Notes under the pieces: model-generated | What the model saw: the letters and a program-made list of their open reading frames with translations, nothing else | What the model was told of the DNA's origin: nothing | Database searches by the model: none | Position numbers and translations under genes: made by a program | NCBI GenBank assembly: GCA_017418765.1 | Contig: JAFOMV010000254.1 | Location: 1 to 7,500, forward strand | From: Ruminococcus sp. | GTDB lineage: Bacteria > Bacillota_A > Clostridia > Oscillospirales > Ruminococcaceae | Direction: 5' to 3' | Length of the DNA: 7,500 bases | In this document: positions 4,499-7,500 of the stretch, one piece after another | Layout: every line of letters begins with the position of its first letter | Numbering within the stretch: the first letter of the stretch is position 1

Positions 4499-7090
4499 AT
4501 GAGGATGAAAAAATTCCTATGCTCTGTCACAGCATCAGCTCTGCTGCTCGGCACAGCAATATCCTTTCCGGTGAGATTTCCTACAGCTCACGGACAGGAT
4601 GCAGTCAATAACTATTCGGAAGATGTCGGATTTGTAGGAAATCTGTTCTGTATCGCAGGAAGCGATAATGCCGATCACGCCGAACTTCAGTGGAGCACAA
4701 CTCTTTCAGCCAAGAAGTATATACTGTACCGCTCTGAAAACAAGAACAGCGGCTATACAGAGGTATACAGCGGCAATGGTACTTCATGGCAGGATAATGA
4801 TATGCAGATGGGAAAGGAGTATTTCTATCAGCTCGAAGTCGTTACGGATAAGGGAAGCTCCTACTCAGGTATCAGATCACTGAAACCCTGTGAAGTCCCC
4901 GGAGGACTGAACACCTATGACAACCAGCACGGAAGCAGCGTTGTATACGAAACAAGCGGCACAAAGGTAGGCGATAAATACTACAGCTACTCTCTGAAAA
5001 GCCACTCAGGCAAAAAGGATATCTATCTTGCAGAGAGGACTTCCACCGACGGCGTTCATTTCGGTGAGGAGCGAAACGTTGCAGATTCATCGCAGAACAG
5101 CGCACTGGAAAACTGTAAGATAGAATCAGTTCACATTGAGTACGCCAAGAAAACAGGACAGATAGTCGTATGGGCTCACTGGGAAAAACCAAGCGGCTAC
5201 AGCGACGGAAAAGCCCTCGTTATAACAGGTACACCGGGAGGTAAGTTCAAGGTCCATCATGTGTATAATCCGCTGGATATACAGGTGCGTGATATGGCTG
5301 TATTCTTCGATGATGACGGTACAGGCTACCTTATAGCAGCTGCCAATAAACCCGGTCAGGGAGCAAATGCCACACTGTATATATTCAAAATGAATGCTGA
5401 TTACAGCGGTGTTACCGAGGTAGTAAAAACTCTCCATGAGAATCAGTACCGTGAGTTCCCTAATATGATAAAGAAGGATGGTTACTATTTCCTCTTTACA
5501 TCCCAGGCAGCAGGATGGTACCCAAGCAGCGGCGCTTATACCGTTACCAAAGACCTCAAAGGAAAATGGAGCGGTCTGAGAAGCATAGGCAATTCATCGA
5601 CTTTTTCATCCCAGTCAGGATGGATACTCGATCTCCAGGGAAAAAATCAGCTTATGCACGCTTACCGCTGGCTGAAAGGAAACGGCACAAGCGGCACTAC
5701 GCTCTGTCCGCTTTATTTCGATAAGGGATTTGCCTTCTATGATTACTGCCCTACATTCAAATACAGCACCAAAACTGGCGATCTCTACCCGGTACAGGAG
5801 GGCGAGCTTCTTTCACAGGATAAACCTGCCTCAGCTTCTATAGCTTCAAACAGCGGCGAGTCCCCTGCAAAGGCTTTTGACGGTTCGTATTCTTCCGGAT
5901 TCAAGGCAATAGATAAAAGCAAGAAATGGCCTTTCTACTTACAGGTAGACCTCGAAAAAGTATGTGATCTTGCAAATATCCAGACCTCATGGCTTATACA
6001 TAAGGGCTCGGAAGCTTACTATACCTATACTGTAGAAGGAAGCATTGACGGTCAGAAATGGGAAAAGCTTCTTGACCGTACAAACAAAAGCGATGATACC
6101 ATAACAAAGACCTACGGATTCACCAGCGATATGCTTAAAGGCAGGGCAAGATATGTCCGCCTTAATGTAAAGAGCGCTGTTCCGCAGAATAATCCTAATA
6201 ATAACTGGTATACACCTAACGTTTTTGAAGTAAAGGTATTCGGCAAGCCTGTAAAGGATGCTGAACAGCCTGCCCCCATCGTGAAATATGATTTTGAGGC
6301 TCAGAACGGCGGAACAGTTAAGGATATAAGCGGAAACGGCAATGATATGCAGCTTTCGGGAAATGCACGTATCTCTGCTGACGGCAATAAGGGAAATGTT
6401 CTTGTTCTTGATGGCACTAAAGATACATACTGTAAAATGCCTGACGGACTTCTTGACGGTGTCCGTGATTATACTATAAGCATAAATGCAAGATCACAGT
6501 CAGACGGTAACTTCTTCACATTCGCCCTCGGAAAGGATAAGTATAAATACGCATTCTTCAAGGTTGCAAAGGATCACTTCAGATTCCAGACAACTACCGA
6601 TACATGGAGAGCTGAAACAGGTCTGCGATACGATCTTGACGGTACTGTATGGCATAATTATACTCTCGTCATAAACGGCGCTGTAGGAAAACTCTACGTT
6701 GACGGCAAATTAGTAAAAACCACAACTGACCTGACTTCAGGCCCTGCTGATATGGGTTCAAAACTGAACGGTATCATCGGTAAGTCCTATTACCCTGATG
6801 ATATTATGTTTACAGGAAATATCGACGATATGGCGATCTATAAATGTGCTCTTACAGAGAAAGAGGTCAAAACTTTACTTGGCAGCGAAAAACAGCAGCC
6901 TGCTGCTGACAACAGCGTAAAGGGAGATGTCAACAATGATGGCAGATATGACACGGCAGACCTCGTCATGATGCAGAAATATCTTCTCGGCGAAGGAACA
7001 CTTAACGCTCCTCAGAACGGTGACCTGATAAATGACGGTATACTTGATGTTTATGATCTGATATCGATGAGAAAACTTATGAATAAGTAA
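4499..7090 (+). CDS. Secreted dockerin-bearing GH43 enzyme, exo-beta-1,3-galactanase-like
   Basis: The protein has 863 residues, in order: signal peptide (1 to about 32, M-R-M-K-K-F-L then a hydrophobic core and A-H-G); FN3-like domain (about 45-131); GH43-type five-bladed propeller (about 145-435); F5/8C (CBM32-like) domain (about 439-586); LamG-like domain (about 594-795); type I dockerin (about 808-863). Candidate active-site residues are E209 (I-E-S-V-H-I), D265 (V-R-D-M), E319 (R-E-F-P-N-M) and Q372 (S-S-Q-S-G). Their spacing of 56, 54 and 53 is close to the Glu, Asp, Glu, Gln set I recall for exo-beta-1,3-galactanases (subfamily GH43_24), which lack the usual catalytic base. It would trim beta-1,3-galactan backbones of arabinogalactan outside the cell, docked to a cohesin. 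In the first dockerin loop D810, N812, D814 and D821 are normal; in the second, position 3 is Ile844 rather than Asn/Asp. GGAG at 4485-4488 sets the start. Another GH43 substrate remains possible. Confidence 0.8.
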   Translation: MRMKKFLCSVTASALLLGTAISFPVRFPTAHGQDAVNNYSEDVGFVGNLFCIAGSDNADHAELQWSTTLSAKKYILYRSENKNSGYTEVYSGNGTSWQDNDMQMGKEYFYQLEVVTDKGSSYSGIRSLKPCEVPGGLNTYDNQHGSSVVYETSGTKVGDKYYSYSLKSHSGKKDIYLAERTSTDGVHFGEERNVADSSQNSALENCKIESVHIEYAKKTGQIVVWAHWEKPSGYSDGKALVITGTPGGKFKVHHVYNPLDIQVRDMAVFFDDDGTGYLIAAANKPGQGANATLYIFKMNADYSGVTEVVKTLHENQYREFPNMIKKDGYYFLFTSQAAGWYPSSGAYTVTKDLKGKWSGLRSIGNSSTFSSQSGWILDLQGKNQLMHAYRWLKGNGTSGTTLCPLYFDKGFAFYDYCPTFKYSTKTGDLYPVQEGELLSQDKPASASIASNSGESPAKAFDGSYSSGFKAIDKSKKWPFYLQVDLEKVCDLANIQTSWLIHKGSEAYYTYTVEGSIDGQKWEKLLDRTNKSDDTITKTYGFTSDMLKGRARYVRLNVKSAVPQNNPNNNWYTPNVFEVKVFGKPVKDAEQPAPIVKYDFEAQNGGTVKDISGNGNDMQLSGNARISADGNKGNVLVLDGTKDTYCKMPDGLLDGVRDYTISINARSQSDGNFFTFALGKDKYKYAFFKVAKDHFRFQTTTDTWRAETGLRYDLDGTVWHNYTLVINGAVGKLYVDGKLVKTTTDLTSGPADMGSKLNGIIGKSYYPDDIMFTGNIDDMAIYKCALTEKEVKTLLGSEKQQPAADNSVKGDVNNDGRYDTADLVMMQKYLLGEGTLNAPQNGDLINDGILDVYDLISMRKLMNK

Positions 7091-7139
7091 GATAAAGATA
7101 ACGGATGAACATCCCCTAATACTCTCGTATAGCAATTTT

Positions 7140-7180
7140 GCCCCGAAGCTTTTCAAAGCACTTCGGGGCATTTTATTTTG
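7140..7180 (+). terminator. Rho-independent terminator of the dockerin enzyme gene
   Basis: GCCCCGAAG (7140-7148) pairs with CTTCGGGGC (7161-7169), nine GC-rich pairs, followed by ATTTTATTTTG. It lies about 50 bases beyond the stop codon. Confidence 0.93.
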
Positions 7181-7235
7181 TATGGCTGATAATATAAATC
7201 AGAATTTGCCGCATTTGCGTAAATCGAAAATGTAA

Positions 7236-7302
7236 TGGGCGATGCCCACATCGCCCCGTGCTGTCACATTGGAAATGGCGGGCTGATGTGGGCATCAGCC
7301 CA
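7236..7302. repeat. Paired inverted hairpins (REP/BIME- or MITE-like element)
   Basis: Two hairpins stand 23 bases apart: GGGCGATG-CCCA-CATCGCCC (7237-7256) and GGGCTGATG-TGGG-CATCAGCCC (7280-7301). The second is nearly the reverse complement of the first, so the whole unit is also one large inverted repeat bounded by TGGGC and GCCCA. The loops CCCA and TGGG are complementary. It is far more GC-rich than its AT-rich surroundings. It encodes nothing and probably is a dispersed intergenic element. Confidence 0.7.
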
Positions 7303-7337
7303 TACAACATCAGCGCTGCACTTAGTTAACCCGTTAA

Positions 7338-7499
7338 TTATGTTATGCAGTTTAATTTCGGGGCTTTAGTACCTTTTATAGTCAGTCCCTCATCAAAAGC
7401 TTCAAGAAAGCTGTGGCGGTCATTCCCCATATGGTATGATATGAGAGTTTGCAGATTGACATTTTCCACACTTCTGAAAATATTCATATCAACTGCCGG
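7338..7499 (-). CDS. C-terminal end of an unrecognised protein (cut by right edge)
   Basis: One leftward frame stays open from the right edge for 53 codons to a TAA at 7340-7338, ending K-A-P-K-L-N-C-I-T. The residues are balanced and globular-looking (for example N-I-F-R-S-V-E-N-V-N-L-Q and G-N-D-R-H-S-F-L-E-A-F-D), unlike AT-rich noise. I do not recognise the family. No clear terminator follows; the paired hairpins at 7236-7302 are the first strong structure downstream. The start and most of the gene lie outside the window. Confidence 0.45.
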   Translation of the reverse strand, partial: PAVDMNIFRSVENVNLQTLISYHMGNDRHSFLEAFDEGLTIKGTKAPKLNCIT

Positions 7500-7500
7500 A

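Noticed and set aside
6875..7171. 98-codon leftward frame
   Set aside because: Antisense to the dockerin coding sequence and running through the terminator; no ribosome-binding site.

Overview
The window looks like a fibre-degrading, Gram-positive anaerobe of the Clostridia, most probably a Ruminococcus (R. albus / R. flavefaciens type). The evidence is a secreted carbohydrate-active enzyme ending in a type I dockerin, a rubredoxin-first ('reverse') rubrerythrin, a Spo0A-type DNA-binding domain, strong GGAGG ribosome-binding sites and consensus sigma-A promoters. The genus is inferred from gene content; no ribosomal RNA is present to confirm it.

Layout, left to right. (1) 1-118: the 5' end of an IS3-family transposase OrfA, cut by the window edge and read leftward, with a likely insertion-sequence terminus at about 91-118. 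(2) 119-960: about 800 bp with no convincing protein gene. A near-perfect leftward promoter (TTGACA-17-TATAAT type, 931-959) drives it. The stretch is full of inverted repeats and carries five copies of a 13-base motif, which reads GAAAGGTGAGTCC on the transcribed strand. I interpret it as a large, structured, apparently untranslated RNA; this is the most interesting part of the window. (3) 1073-2731, leftward: a Crp/Fnr-family regulator and then uppP (undecaprenyl-diphosphate phosphatase, cell-wall lipid carrier recycling). uppP has its own consensus promoter, which overlaps the end of the regulator gene, and a strong terminator.

(4) 2746-3773, rightward: a divergent pair of genes, a small protein resembling the C-terminal tail of the class III ribonucleotide reductase NrdD, then a reverse rubrerythrin (peroxide/oxygen defence), closed by a terminator. 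Between the regulator and this pair lies a perfect 16-bp palindrome centred about 41.5 bp upstream of the predicted rightward start site. This suggests that the Crp/Fnr-type protein activates the redox genes and controls its own expression. (5) 3778-4221, leftward: a stand-alone Spo0A C-terminal DNA-binding domain without a receiver domain. Its promoter has a perfect Spo0A box (TGTCGAA) covering the -35 position.

(6) 4339-7180, rightward: a promoter, a structured 5' leader, and an 863-residue secreted multidomain enzyme: signal peptide, FN3-like domain, GH43 beta-propeller resembling exo-beta-1,3-galactanases, F5/8C (CBM32-like) domain, LamG-like domain and dockerin, closed by a strong terminator. 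(7) 7181-7500: a pair of inverted GC-rich hairpins resembling a REP/BIME or MITE-type intergenic element, and the C-terminal end of an unrecognised leftward gene that runs off the right edge.

The genes form separate regulons rather than one pathway: oxidative-stress defence with a local regulator, a cell-envelope housekeeping gene, a Spo0A-like regulator, and a polysaccharide-degrading enzyme. The region 119-960 is the only long stretch not explained by ordinary genes.
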